In this document: positions 21,301 through 30,857 of the stretch, in pieces
How the letters are laid out: every line of letters starts with the position of its first letter
How positions within the stretch are numbered: the stretch's first letter is position 1
NCBI RefSeq assembly: GCF_000328475.2
Contig: NC_026482.1
Span: 992,001 to 1,056,000, forward strand
Length of the DNA: 64,000 bases
From: Mycosarcoma maydis
Lineage: Eukaryota > Basidiomycota > Ustilaginomycetes > Ustilaginales
Direction: 5' to 3'
Position numbers and translations under genes: made by a program
The notes under the pieces: model-generated
Told to the model about the DNA's origin: nothing
What the model saw: only the letters and a program-made list of their open reading frames with translations
Databases searched by the model: none

Positions 21301-21903
21301 GACGTGCGCGCTTTCTACATGCGCTTCTTTCGCGCGCAGGGTGTATCGGCGATCATGTCGATGCTCTACCCACGCATGATCGCGCTGCATACCATGTCGG
21401 ATGCTGATGGATCGCCGATTCAGATTCAACAGCCCGATGGTACTACAGTCGACGGCATGCGCATCAAGACACCAGCATTGATGCGGCCTTCTTATCTGCG
21501 TATGGAGGGTCACGGAGCCTATTTGCTTGAAAATGGCGAAATGTGCATCCTCTGGCTGGGAGCCAACGTCAACCCACGCCTACTGGAAGATCTGTACGGC
21601 GTCAATTCTCTGGAAGAGATTGATGCACGCATGACCCGCTTGCCAAAGTTGCCAACGAAGTTGTCTCAACAGGTGCGGGCCATTGTGCAATCGTTTGCGT
21701 TGCAGAGGAACAAGCCTGAGTTGCCGGTGCTCATCGCAAGACAAAACAGGGACGGAACCGAGGTGGAGTTGGCGAACAGCTTGGTGGAAGATCAGAACAA
21801 TGACGCGATGAGCTACGTCGATTATTTGTGTCATGTGCACAGGATTATCAGCTCGGACATGACAAGTGGAAAGGAGGAGTCGAGTTCTTGGTTCTCAACG
21901 TGA
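18340..21903 (+). CDS. SEC24: COPII coat subunit Sec24
   Basis: The cargo-selecting subunit of the COPII inner coat; with Sec23 it binds Sar1-GTP at ER exit sites. It has 1187 residues. The first ~310 are a Pro/Gln-rich disordered arm, longer than in yeast Sec24. The zinc finger is Cys404-x2-Cys (CKRC) and Cys425-x2-Cys (CNLC). The vWA-like trunk begins near residue 550 at LTYFFAIDVSYSAV. Beta-sandwich and helical domains follow, and the C-terminal gelsolin-like domain contains the MCILWLGANVNPRLLEDLYG block. The stop lies shortly after YVDYLCHVHRII, a typical Sec24 ending. It is a single exon starting at ATGAACCCGCAGCAG. Whether it corresponds to Sec24 or a paralogue such as Sfb2/Sfb3 is not settled; the arm and the LPLAVLMQPFA block favour Sec24. 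Confidence 0.93.
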   Translation: MNPQQPNQGPGGPYPGQPVPPRPGPPPGAPQQGRFPPQPQQQPPSLQQRPPQQQALQQNARPALNPAMPARPQQPGMPHARPSQPPSTSIAGVRPPSGRPFPQQPGLQAPGFSSGAPQQHAPQMQGRLSPRPIAQPGTMAGVESQMAGVQLQDRQPSPAPAALSSDAGPTKTKRSARAYHTDAQPVAAPGWNDAPHQPNPSPAPWQQAAAARVAQQDHQFNQPNNDNAALDQMPGQRNVVSPAQAAHNRAMMAQNAARPNMPANPQSNIPGMQAALDGSGSIAQPPHQAGQRFAGPRSKIDPDQIPSPVEMQDADQEFFDKEWFATCGRGGMPLSTTSFAAVDQGNCSPKHLRLTTYSIPATDELATTSQLPLAVLMQPFAQLRSDETPIPVATFGESGPPRCKRCRAYINAWCVFVEGGQKWTCNLCGTATEVAADYFCNLDMSGRRVDFDHRPELSHGSIDFAVPKEYWAIQSTPPASVLLPVAPASTRTETAKLDPKQESKDYEGTTLGLSGQGAQAARSATKAASEALNGLQLGKGRTTVRAPRPLTYFFAIDVSYSAVRSGALASSVEAIRETLYGPKASSADAGSNGAPDANPATGPGFGLVEGARVAILTFDRALHFYNLSAELDQAQMLVVGDIDEPFVPISDGLLADVWESRHLIEGLLENLPSMFGENMVGDAALGAAVRGAQAALSTIGGQVNIFLSTIPTVGPGALKHREDTKLYGTDKEKNLFIPQDGFYRGVAEECVDAGIGINVFFFPSQYIDVATIGVLPGSTGGEVFFHPRFDPVRDGIKLQIEVRRTVLRETAYNVTMRLRCSNGLRVADHFGNFFQHNATDLELGTMDADKCVAALVKHDSKLDEKHEAHFQCAVLYTTAEGERRVRCHNIAVPVTSLLGNVFRYADMDSTVAYYSKEVVSLAHVKPLKDVRHYLTDKCVKILLAYRRNCASSTSPGQLILPESFKLFPLYALAINKTKCVKGGNVTSDVRAFYMRFFRAQGVSAIMSMLYPRMIALHTMSDADGSPIQIQQPDGTTVDGMRIKTPALMRPSYLRMEGHGAYLLENGEMCILWLGANVNPRLLEDLYGVNSLEEIDARMTRLPKLPTKLSQQVRAIVQSFALQRNKPELPVLIARQNRDGTEVELANSLVEDQNNDAMSYVDYLCHVHRIISSDMTSGKEESSSWFST

Positions 21904-22536
21904 AAAAAGGGTTGACGCGGTCAGCATGTGGGTCCGGCCTGGCAACAGCGAGGCGAGGCGAGGCTGAGATGTCTGCTTTACCTGGTTCTGATGTTCTGCT
22001 GACGAAAGCAATGCAAGATGATACAAATTTCACTATGAGGCTTCTTGACCCACGAGAGGCTGTGATGAGAGGCTCGAGATTCCAGCCAACAAGAAGCGAA
22101 AGCAAGTTTGTTTGTATTTCAGAGGTTCAGACAGTTGGAAGCGAGGACCACCAGCCAGCGTGACAATCATGAATGCCATCCAACTAGCTCTCTTTCAAGA
22201 TAGACTGACGCAAGCAATGGCAGCCGCTCGCTAATAGCCGAGTTTAAGATCAGTCGTGTGTTTATGACACCTGTGTTCGCCAGAACTTTTGTTTGATGGA
22301 GAAATGAACTAAAACTCATCTGCTGTGTTCTGAATCTTGAATGCGGAGCGTGTATTCCAGAGATGAGAGACAGCTTCACGCAAATTTCTAAAGGGATGAA
22401 CCATCCAGATGATGTCAAAAAGGAGAGTGAACTTCGCACGAAGGGACAGGCGTGTGGACAGTGGCAGCTCATCTTGACGAGCGTTTGGGCTTCCAGAAAT
22501 TCTAGCACGAAACAACCTGATGATGCGTGATAGAAA
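21904..22536. other. Convergent 3' intergenic region
   Basis: About 630 bp between the stops of SEC24 and the Stealth-domain gene. No conserved coding sequence is seen. Confidence 0.6.
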
Positions 22537-25500
22537 TCACAATTCCCACGGCTGCTTGTTCGGCCATGCTTTAGCCAACCAGTTGGTGAATTCGTCACCT
22601 ACGCTTTGTACCCAACGATCTGTAATGTCGTCGTTGATGCAGACAAAGACCGGTCTGTGATTGTCGATTTTGCGCTGACTTTCGAGCCAGGCATCTGCCT
22701 TGATTCCGTCCTTGTGTTGTTGTTGCTTGAAACGCTCAAGTGCCGTCGGCTGCTTCATCGACTCTTCCAGCTCCAGCATGATGACGCGCGAGTTGTACTG
22801 TGTCTCAAGCTGTTTAAACCGGATAGGCGATTCAGCGATCGTGTAGGCATAGCGTTGGATGAGCTTGCTGGCGAAGGTCCGTAGGGATGTACCGTGACCG
22901 AAGCCAGAATTAGCGAGGACGCAAGAGACGCTGAAGCACGGCCTTTCTGGTTCAAAGGTGGAGTCCATCTGAAGCATGCTTGAATTCCAGACTGACGTGA
23001 GAGGTAAGTGCGGTACCTCATTGGAGAAGCGAGCGTCGGGGTCTGTTTTACCGCTGAAAGTTCGATCAGCAGCGGGCAGGAACGCGCTTAACCCTCGCTC
23101 CCCGCTTTGACCCATGAGATGATGGATCAAACAATCACCGCAAGCGCCATCCGCATAAGCAAACTGCTTGAAAACGTCCTCCCAACTGACGCTGCTGTTG
23201 CGCAACTGGCTGAAAGGTCGAATGAGGCATCGATCAAGATCAAGCTCGCAGGCGGTTCGCTCGAATCGGCGATTGTACCACTCGTTGTTCGGATGAAGCG
23301 ATGGGTCATTGACGAAATCGGGCCATCCGAAGTAGGTCGTCTCACCACGCCCTGGAGTGATGTCGCTCGAAGGAGAGCTCACTCGGCGCTTTTCCAGCGC
23401 CTCACTTCGACGGGAGATGACCTGACTCGAGACGTCGCCCAGCGGGTATCCGTCTTGCGAGACGAAAGCATAGCGGCTATTGAGCGGTACAGGCCAGCCC
23501 GTCTGAATCAAGACAGCATTGGCAGAGTCTTCTTTCAGCGTTGTCCTCTTGGCAAGTCTGACAATTACGGTGAGATTGCGCTCGGATGGCCCATGGGACG
23601 TCGTGGTGGCCTGTGATGGCGTCAACCCCATCTGCGACAAGGCTTCGCTGAGCTCTTGCGAGGAAACAACGCCATCACCATCCTCGTCCAGCTTCAGCAT
23701 GAAAAAGCTCCACAGCAACGCTTCTCTGTGGCGCTCAACTATGTTGTAGTATGCAAGAAAGTGAGTGACGAGATTATTTCCGCCTTTGCGGAAGCGTTGT
23801 AGTGCAACTCGGGCATGCTCATGGGCCCAGCCCATGCGCGTCTCCAACAAAAGCGACTTGGAGAAGCTCTTGTGGACGTGTTGAATGTAAGGACGTTTGC
23901 GTGGGCCGAAGCGCTGATCTAGGAGCCAATTGGTGTGCCAAAGGGACGACCATTCTCCGGCTGTTGCGTCGGGGAACTGCTCGCCCTTAACCAGCAGATT
24001 GTAGTCTAGACGCAGTACAGGCCCGAACAACGGAGACGAAATATCGCCCGAGCTTGCGTCGTCTACGAGGAAAAAGTCGTCGTTGGAATAAATGAACGTA
24101 TCACGCAGTCCTGGCTCATCGCCAAGCATCGCCTCGATAGCCATTGAATTGAACGTCGGCAAAGCCGCTCGCCGATAATCATCCCGATGCTTTCGTTCTT
24201 CAGTCGTGAGTGGCTCTGTGACGAGCCAATTATCCTTGAACGTATTCCAATCATGGTGCAGGCGTACTTTGACTGGCACTTGAGACGAGCTGACCGAGGA
24301 AGTTGACGAGAAGAGTTTCGACAAAGACTCGGAGATAGAGTCGGTAAGTGACTTGTCCGCATCAGTGGCAGCTGCTTGTCCTGCAAGCACGATCGAGTTA
24401 TTTGCAAGAGAAAGCCACTGAGGAACCTGACCTTCACGAATCTGACCCTCGTCGGTGGTGAAGCGATCGGTGCCAAGTCCTTGCTTACGCCGTAGCTGAG
24501 AAGGGAGTCCAAGAAATGCCTCCTTGAGCCGGTTCACATCGAGCATAAACGGCGCGTCGGATGAACGGCGTCGCAATGACGAGGCTAATCTTGACAGAAT
24601 GCCGCGCTTTCCGCTTGGCGCAATAGACTGGCGTGCATCAAGTTGAAGGTGATATGGCGCTGAAAAGTCGGGCGCAATGATGTGGATGGTGGACAAGCCG
24701 TGCAAATACTTAACAGCTGTGCGTATTGAATAGCGCAGCTCTTGGTGATCACGAAAACGACTCTGGAGAGCTGCTCCTGATCGACGCATCAGCGTAGATT
24801 CGCTGTCGCGATCCGCTTCAGCGAGCATGCTACGTCTTGATGATTGTGGCTGGTGCTGCGAAGACGAGGCTGAAGGGAAGAGATCTTCTTCGACGTACTC
24901 TTGCCAACGGCCAGTTGGTCGATATCCATGCATCCATTTCGCAGCCGAGTGGCGCCAGTCTGAGCCGTTCACCCAGCTGTACATCAGATCAAGGTGGGTG
25001 AGGTCGGACCGTTCTCGATAGATGCCATTCAGCGCCTCACAGACAATTCCGTGCGCAAGCCATGCTTCCAAGCACTCTTGCTTGTCGAATAAGAGACGTT
25101 GCGACGGGATTGTATCAAGCTGTCGTCTGTTGGCAGCGGAGGGTGACGATACCGAAGGGGCAATGGCAATTATGTCATAGTGGTGTAGTGCGAAAGGCAG
25201 TACCTCTTCCGCCCGTAAGGGATGCTCGGGTCGAGGAAGTGTGGGAAGATGAATTGAGGCATCCTGTAACGAGTCTTCATCGTGCAATGATAGACAAAAA
25301 GAATCGCCTGGTCTGCAAAGTGATGCGAGCCACTTGGATTTGCGATTGTTTCGCAGACGTAAACTTCCGATGCCTAGGATTAGTGCAGCCAGAAGGAACA
25401 CCAAGCAAGCCAACTTCTTCCTGCGAGTGGGTCGGCGCGATGCGGGGTGAAGATCTTCACTTACAAGCTTGCTGTACCTGCTGCCGGCTAGAGACGAAAG

Positions 25501-25806
25501 CAGCCTGTTCTTAAGACTGGGAAAGGGATTCTCGATAAAAGAGCCTACCAATGTCTCGGACGATGCAGATGTTTGGGACCAGCGATGTTGATCGTGATCG
25601 AAAGCATATTGGTGCGAAGAGACAGAGTCTCTCCGATCGAAATCGGTGCCAGAGGAGAAGGATGTGCGGGACGACATCAAAGGCAAAGATGTGTCGGTAT
25701 ATTTGGCGTGAACAAATGAGCCAGGCTGCGACTCATTCACATTCAAGTAATGCTCGTCGCGAGTAGACAGATCGATGCGAACCTCGCCCATAGAGTAAAA
25801 CGGCAT
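22537..25806 (-). CDS. Stealth-family sugar-phosphate transferase with EF-hand (Xpt1/GNPTAB-like)
   Basis: A predicted Golgi type II membrane enzyme that transfers sugar-1-phosphate to a glycan. It has 1089 residues: a cytosolic tail, one membrane helix at about 132-150 (LACLVFLLAALILGIGSL), then a lumenal part. Stealth region 1 is LDLMYSWVNGSDW (about 272-284). Region 2 begins DHQELRYSIRTAVKYL and has IHIIAPDF. Region 3 includes DTFIYSNDDFFLVDD, and region 4 follows later. An EF-hand (LDEDGDGVVSSQELSEAL) lies between regions 3 and 4. Family members are animal GlcNAc-1-phosphotransferase (GNPTAB), bacterial capsule phosphotransferases and Cryptococcus xylosylphosphotransferase Xpt1; the last is the most likely functional model for a basidiomycete, by inference. 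It is a single exon. The start could also be Met6 (MGEVRI). Confidence 0.88.
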   Translation of the reverse strand: MPFYSMGEVRIDLSTRDEHYLNVNESQPGSFVHAKYTDTSLPLMSSRTSFSSGTDFDRRDSVSSHQYAFDHDQHRWSQTSASSETLVGSFIENPFPSLKNRLLSSLAGSRYSKLVSEDLHPASRRPTRRKKLACLVFLLAALILGIGSLRLRNNRKSKWLASLCRPGDSFCLSLHDEDSLQDASIHLPTLPRPEHPLRAEEVLPFALHHYDIIAIAPSVSSPSAANRRQLDTIPSQRLLFDKQECLEAWLAHGIVCEALNGIYRERSDLTHLDLMYSWVNGSDWRHSAAKWMHGYRPTGRWQEYVEEDLFPSASSSQHQPQSSRRSMLAEADRDSESTLMRRSGAALQSRFRDHQELRYSIRTAVKYLHGLSTIHIIAPDFSAPYHLQLDARQSIAPSGKRGILSRLASSLRRRSSDAPFMLDVNRLKEAFLGLPSQLRRKQGLGTDRFTTDEGQIREGQVPQWLSLANNSIVLAGQAAATDADKSLTDSISESLSKLFSSTSSVSSSQVPVKVRLHHDWNTFKDNWLVTEPLTTEERKHRDDYRRAALPTFNSMAIEAMLGDEPGLRDTFIYSNDDFFLVDDASSGDISSPLFGPVLRLDYNLLVKGEQFPDATAGEWSSLWHTNWLLDQRFGPRKRPYIQHVHKSFSKSLLLETRMGWAHEHARVALQRFRKGGNNLVTHFLAYYNIVERHREALLWSFFMLKLDEDGDGVVSSQELSEALSQMGLTPSQATTTSHGPSERNLTVIVRLAKRTTLKEDSANAVLIQTGWPVPLNSRYAFVSQDGYPLGDVSSQVISRRSEALEKRRVSSPSSDITPGRGETTYFGWPDFVNDPSLHPNNEWYNRRFERTACELDLDRCLIRPFSQLRNSSVSWEDVFKQFAYADGACGDCLIHHLMGQSGERGLSAFLPAADRTFSGKTDPDARFSNEVPHLPLTSVWNSSMLQMDSTFEPERPCFSVSCVLANSGFGHGTSLRTFASKLIQRYAYTIAESPIRFKQLETQYNSRVIMLELEESMKQPTALERFKQQQHKDGIKADAWLESQRKIDNHRPVFVCINDDITDRWVQSVGDEFTNWLAKAWPNKQPWEL

Positions 25807-27878
25807 AGTTGCACGAAGAGATCTATACGAGAAGGGGGAACTGAACCGCAGAGCGTATTCCGTATTTGGCCAAGGGGATAGTAGCTTGGTCGAGTGATGG
25901 CTGGTCCAATTGTGCTCGACTCGTTACGTCGGTTAAAAAGACATGGCAACTAGAGGCAATCCGACCACATAGTGTATAGAGGGTATATATGAATGGGCTG
26001 AGTAGTGGGCCGGTAATGAAAGAAGACCGGTCCTCTGAGTGGGTGTCGCTTATTGTACAGGCTTGGAGAGCTTCAGACTTGGATTGCGGCTGCAAACCCT
26101 ATAGGACTACCAAACAACCGTAGTGTTGACGTAAGGGTGCGCGATAGGTAGGGTGGGGAAAGAGGGTGGGAACGAAACGAAAGCTATGCGATGTCAGCCT
26201 ATCAGCTACATAGAGATTGTGGAGATCAGGAAAAGGAGAGGAGAAAGTGAGGGACGAAGACCCATTGGCATGAACTGTTCTGCATGAAGTGTGGGAGGCA
26301 GGCTTCACCTGCCGGACGCTATTCCCACGGGCACGAGTTGCATGGGCAACCACACAAGTGTTTTGAGATATTGCGATACGAGACAGGCTAGTCTGTCAGC
26401 TTGAGCCGTGGGACGATACTTCGGACAGGTGTACGGATGCTATGAGCATGAGGGACTAGCAAGAGGCGCAATTGGGAGGGAAAGTGTGGTCGCATGTAGG
26501 AGCTGGCATTCAGTGCAGAGACGGCTCGTTTCCAACGCCAAACACCACAGAGCAAAAGCATGTGTAGCCTGGACATGTGCAAGGAGACTGGGTGATTTCC
26601 AGGATGGATGAATGCTTATCTTGCGGGTGCTTGGACTGGTAGAGTTGCGACTCCTGAAGCAGACCGCCGGAACGGAAGCGCCCGAATTGGAGCAAGTCAA
26701 AACTCGGCAGGAGTAGAGACATCTCAAGCCCTGGTTCGCGATCGCATAAGCGAAGCTCACGCCGTACACAGAGGTCAGGTTGACTCACTGGTTCACACAA
26801 TTGCTCTGTATGATGCTTCAGCCTACCATATGGGCAGCGGGGGAATCGAATCAGAACAGGCGACCACGCGGTGGGTCGTGCCGCCGGCAGGATGATTCGG
26901 CACCATGTGTCTGTGACTGTATGGTCCGATTCCAATGCCATGACAGAGTCGTGAGTGTTGCTCCTGTTGACAGGGCTGAAGTGCATGATTTGTTTTTTTC
27001 ACCAGCTCGCTAGAGATTCAATCACAAGCTAACTACAACCGAACGCTGTCTCAGGTGGGCCACAAATTCTTTTCGAATCGGGCTGATTCGTGCAGCAATT
27101 TGTTATTGGACGGCAGCGCTCGGCGTGAGAGTGCGGTATGGACAGCGTCACACGAGCCCTGGCGGACTTTGTAGTTTCGGCTGGTAATCTCATCCGGTGC
27201 TACGACGCTCCTATCTGCGCGCGTGTGTTGGTTGTCCTCCCTCAAAGCTTCGCGAGGCACTGGTTGCTGACTGTTGATAGAGAGCCGACTCTGTCCATGG
27301 CAGCTGTTATCAATATCGTCCCTGTCGTACTACTTTCGGTGTGGGGATCTCAATACTCGATGTTGCTTGGTAGATGAAATCGAGACAGTGAGGTGCTGAG
27401 CGACCAAATGGATCGATGTGCTGTGTCATCCATGCGTACGTTTCGCTGGCCGGCGGCTGGAGTCGGAGTTTGAAACCATATCCACGATTCGCGATTATAT
27501 GATTGCAGTTACGGGTGCGAATTTGAAATGTGTTTTTCGTTCCATGTTTTTCCTTGCTTGAATTTCGTGACCTGTTTTGAAAGATGGCCGAAAAAGATGT
27601 TGGCAAAACACATGTAAAAAGGAGGCTCATCAGGGGCCGATCTGGCTCCCGTAACTCGATCCGAGATCCATTGAAAAATCGTAAAATGGGCGTTCTAACA
27701 ACAATCACGAATAGTCTCGTGAGTTGTTTAGCACGTAGCGTGTAGCATGTAGCATGTAGAACGTGTTCGTGAATTGCAAATGGACCCTAGAAGAGGCCAA
27801 AAGAATACATATATATACGTTTCGGCACAACTCCCTACCACCAACTATCGATACGATCACGGCAAAGGAGTTTCATAG
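25807..27878. other. Divergent 2-kb intergenic region, no supported gene
   Basis: Lies between the starts of the Stealth gene and SEN15. The open frames present (up to about 158 codons on the minus strand at 26510-26986) resemble no known family and overlap other frames equally open. It contains a 7-bp tandem repeat (27735-27759) and several AATCACGAAT-like words around 27480-27775. Confidence 0.55.
27735..27759 (+). repeat. Short 7-bp tandem repeat GTAGCAT
   Basis: GTAGCGT, GTAGCAT, GTAGCAT and a partial GTAG in tandem, about 120 bp upstream of the SEN15 start. Probably a minor microsatellite. Confidence 0.75.
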
Positions 27879-28886
27879 ATGGCGTCCAGCTCATTACAGA
27901 ACAGCTCGGAAGCAGATCATAATCATGATTCGATGCCCTCACTGCCCGAAGCTTCGTCCCACCAGCTGTCTAAGAGGCAACATTGTAAGTGTTGATCTTG
28001 GTTTGAACTCACAGTCCGCTCGATGTCTCACTGACACTCGGCTGTGCCTCCTTTTCGACTAACAGACGACGCTCTCCGGAGAGCGGAAGCTGGCACATCA
28101 TCGAGCAGCATCTCTCTAGGTTCTCCTTCATCACACCCTCTGTATCCTGCTGTAGCACCCTTATGCGGAAGATACCCAACTCAGGCATCAGCGCTGTTTC
28201 AGACCTATCTCGACCTAAAAAATGGCGCTGCTGCATGGGACATTGTCGAGCCGCTTGTACTCTTGTCCACATCGCAAGGCGAAAGCGGATTGGCAGAAGT
28301 CAAATACGAGAAAGATCTGAGCTGTCTCAGTGATGAAGAAGCGGAAAAGCTGGTTCAAGAACGCCTGCAAGCGTTAAAAAAAGAAACACCCAAATTCGGG
28401 CTTGCCAGTAGAACAGCGGAAGACGCCGATGGCGAGGAAATGTTGACGGCCGGAATGGCTGCGATCAAGGGTCGTCGAAAAGATGCTGTAGGTTTCCATG
28501 CTGGACTCGTTGAAGCAGGGTGCGATTTGATGCTGATGCCAATGCCGTTATCTCTTCCCTGAATGGTACACGGCAAACAGAAACTATACGAGATCGTTCT
28601 CCCACTTACCATCGCACAACATCTCCAACCCTCGCAGTGAGTGCCCACTTATCTCACCTTCCCGAAGAAACGCCCTCTTGCCACCGCATAGTCACACTAA
28701 CTCCCTATCTGTCCTTGTTTCACGCACAGGCTCAAAGCCATCTTCGCCCTCATTCAAGCGCATGCAGCCACGTGTCAACCAGGCGAAGAGGTCGACACGT
28801 CGCACGTAATGCTTGCCATCATTGCTCCAGATTCGACGCTTGTATACTACATCATCTCGCAAGGTATGGTCAAGCCGATCAACTGA
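27879..28886 (+). CDS. SEN15: tRNA-splicing endonuclease subunit Sen15
   Basis: A structural subunit of the heterotetrameric endonuclease that removes introns from pre-tRNA; it pairs with Sen34. Four exons are inferred: 27879-27984, 28066-28487, 28581-28636 and 28730-28886 (741 nt, 246 residues). Introns begin GTAAGT, GTAGGT and GTGAGT and end CAG; phases are 1, 0 and 2 and join without a break. The Sen15 core appears only after splicing: LYEIVLPLTIAQHLQPSQ, then LKAIFALIQAH, and near the end STLVYYIISQGMVKPIN, the conserved C-terminal strand of the family. The N-terminal third is poorly conserved and Ser-rich, as usual for Sen15. The last exon ends at TGA 28884-28886. The gene is convergent with the deacetylase gene. 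Confidence 0.85.
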
Positions 28887-29210
28887 AGTTTAGTAATAGT
28901 CACAGAGTGTTTACACCGCAGCGGCTGAGACATGCTTTCGGGTCATTTAACTCAGCACGAGAAACGCATTACATTCTGCGATTTTGCTCCGTCTTGAGAA
29001 GGGCACAGAAGCCGACATGCAACGAGAAATTCAGCTCCATGATACACAGCACACATGCAGGGCGAATTAGAAAGACTAAGATGCGATTCATAAATCGGAA
29101 ACAGTGTCCATGGGATTGGCCTTGCCTCAACTCTTTCGTGAGCGGACAAAGAATCCGGGCGAGGCGAACGAAACATCACGAGGTGAAGTGCGAGATACGA
29201 CGTAGCATAT
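28887..29210. other. Convergent 3' intergenic region
   Basis: 324 bp between the stops of SEN15 and the deacetylase gene. Nothing further is seen. Confidence 0.6.
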
Positions 29211-30857
29211 TTAGATAAAGACCATCATAGCACCGCCCACAGCAGCTACCACAACAGACACGGTCCAGCCAATCAAGCTCGACGACGACAGACGGCCGGC
29301 ACCGCTGCCGAACGTCCTGTAGGGGTCCGAGCTGGCACTCGGCGACGAACCAGCCGGAGAACCTGTGTTCTGCGAACCGGTCGAAGTCAGGTTCGAGCCG
29401 TTCGGGCCAATGGGGCGCGTCGAGTCGTCAAACGCACAAGTAGAACCGGTGCACAGACACTTGGCAGCGACGGGGTCCCAGAAGGGAGTGTCACAATTAT
29501 TGGGGATGCGCGTGCGAACCGTGTTGTCATTGTTCTTCTGAGGCGGGTTGGGCTGCTGAGGCGATGGCGTCGTGACGGGACAGCCGTAGCACGTGTAGAA
29601 TGGCGAGTTGTTGAGCGGATCGCCGGCTGTGTTGGAAATGCAGTGCTGCAGCAGGTCGTTGTTGGCCTTGAACCCATTGCAAATGTGCTGCTGAACGTTG
29701 GGCGTCTGGCACTTGAACGCGTCGAGCGTGTTGAGCTGGCTCGCGGGTACCGGGTTCTGCATCCACGCAATCAGCTGCTTGTTGCTGATAATCCACACGT
29801 TTTGCATGTTGGCGGAAGTGGTAGCCCAGTCGAGGAACTCGTTGAGCATGTTGATCTGGTCGACCGGATCCTTGAGACCGGGATAGCCAGTGGCGAGATG
29901 GATCGGGTGCGTGTAGATACCGAACGGCTGTCTCTTGCCATTGTAATGATCGGTGAAAGTGTTCTTCATCCAGGAAAGCACGTCGGAAGCGTTGGCAGCG
30001 TCGAGCCAAGGGTCCATGAGATGGGCACCCGCAGCTCCACGCTCGTCAAAGATGGCATACATCGGAATCTCCCAGAAGCCGGGCAGCTTAGGCTGTCCAC
30101 CGCAAATATTGGCGACCGAGTTGCAATCGTTGGCCATACCGTTATCGAGCGTGTAGGGCCAGAAAGCGTCCGTGTTGGGGTCTGTAACAGGCACAGAGGC
30201 GGTCGAACTCGAGTCATAAGTGAATCCAGTGCTGGCCAAGTGCTCGAGGTTGGCACGACTGTAGTTGAGGAAGGGCGCACGGTAGCCGATAATCGACTTG
30301 TACGGGATACCTGCAAGTGCATTGAGCGTGATGAGATTGCCGTCGATTTCGGCGTTGGTAGCGGGCTGCTCCTGGTGAGTCATAGTGTGATCGCCAATAT
30401 CGTTGCCGTTGACATAGAGCTCGGTGACTTGAGCGTAATTGGTGTAATTGAGCGAGACAAAGTACGACATGAGTGGTGCGCAGCCGTTGGGGTTCTTGCG
30501 CTGTGCGAGGAATTGGTTGATCGAGTTGATCGTGTAGTCCTGCACGGCATCGTCGGCGGTGAAGACAATGAACTGAGGCACGTCTTTGGGGTCGAGGCCA
30601 CCAGGAGGGTTTGTGTCGGCGCAGTGACACCTGGGCAACTTGCAGGAGTTGGGGTCGCAGCTGTATCGAGCAGCGGAAGCGCCACCACCAGCGGTCACGG
30701 ACTGGCCCTCGCCGCCAGACTGAAGCTGCCTCTTTTGTACGCCCAAGGAGCGCTTTACGATGGGCTGGCAGCCTTGGTTGAGAAGGTCGCCACCATGCGC
30801 GCTAGCTACACCAGCGAGGACGATAGAGAGCAACGAGAATACCGTGGTAGACTTCAT
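29211..30857 (-). CDS. GPI-anchored polysaccharide (chitin) deacetylase, CE4 family
   Basis: Predicted to remove acetyl groups from chitin at the cell surface. It has 548 residues. An N-terminal signal peptide (TTVFSLLSIVLAGVASAHG) is visible, and the C-terminal hydrophobic tail after an Asn/Ser/Gly-rich stretch (SLIGWTVSVVVAAVGGAMMVFI, split around the helix) looks like a GPI-anchor signal. NodB motifs: motif 1 is FTADDAVQ, keeping both aspartates although the usual Phe of TFDD is Ala; motif 2 is GDHTMTH (metal-binding His-x3-His); motif 3 is YRAPFL; motif 5 is IYTHPIH. A Cys-rich block (SCKLPRCHCADTNPP) precedes the catalytic domain and another follows it. The arrangement resembles the larger fungal/insect type of CE4 deacetylases rather than small secreted ones. 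It flanks the mating-type region on the left. Confidence 0.88.
   Translation of the reverse strand: MKSTTVFSLLSIVLAGVASAHGGDLLNQGCQPIVKRSLGVQKRQLQSGGEGQSVTAGGGASAARYSCDPNSCKLPRCHCADTNPPGGLDPKDVPQFIVFTADDAVQDYTINSINQFLAQRKNPNGCAPLMSYFVSLNYTNYAQVTELYVNGNDIGDHTMTHQEQPATNAEIDGNLITLNALAGIPYKSIIGYRAPFLNYSRANLEHLASTGFTYDSSSTASVPVTDPNTDAFWPYTLDNGMANDCNSVANICGGQPKLPGFWEIPMYAIFDERGAAGAHLMDPWLDAANASDVLSWMKNTFTDHYNGKRQPFGIYTHPIHLATGYPGLKDPVDQINMLNEFLDWATTSANMQNVWIISNKQLIAWMQNPVPASQLNTLDAFKCQTPNVQQHICNGFKANNDLLQHCISNTAGDPLNNSPFYTCYGCPVTTPSPQQPNPPQKNNDNTVRTRIPNNCDTPFWDPVAAKCLCTGSTCAFDDSTRPIGPNGSNLTSTGSQNTGSPAGSSPSASSDPYRTFGSGAGRLSSSSLIGWTVSVVVAAVGGAMMVFI

Noticed and set aside
26841..26880. B-box-like GATTCGATTCC on the minus strand
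   Set aside because: The bases flanking the loop do not form a T stem and no acceptor stem is present.
25823..27000. Several 80-158-codon frames upstream of the Stealth gene
   Set aside because: Overlapping frames on both strands with no domain or codon signal.
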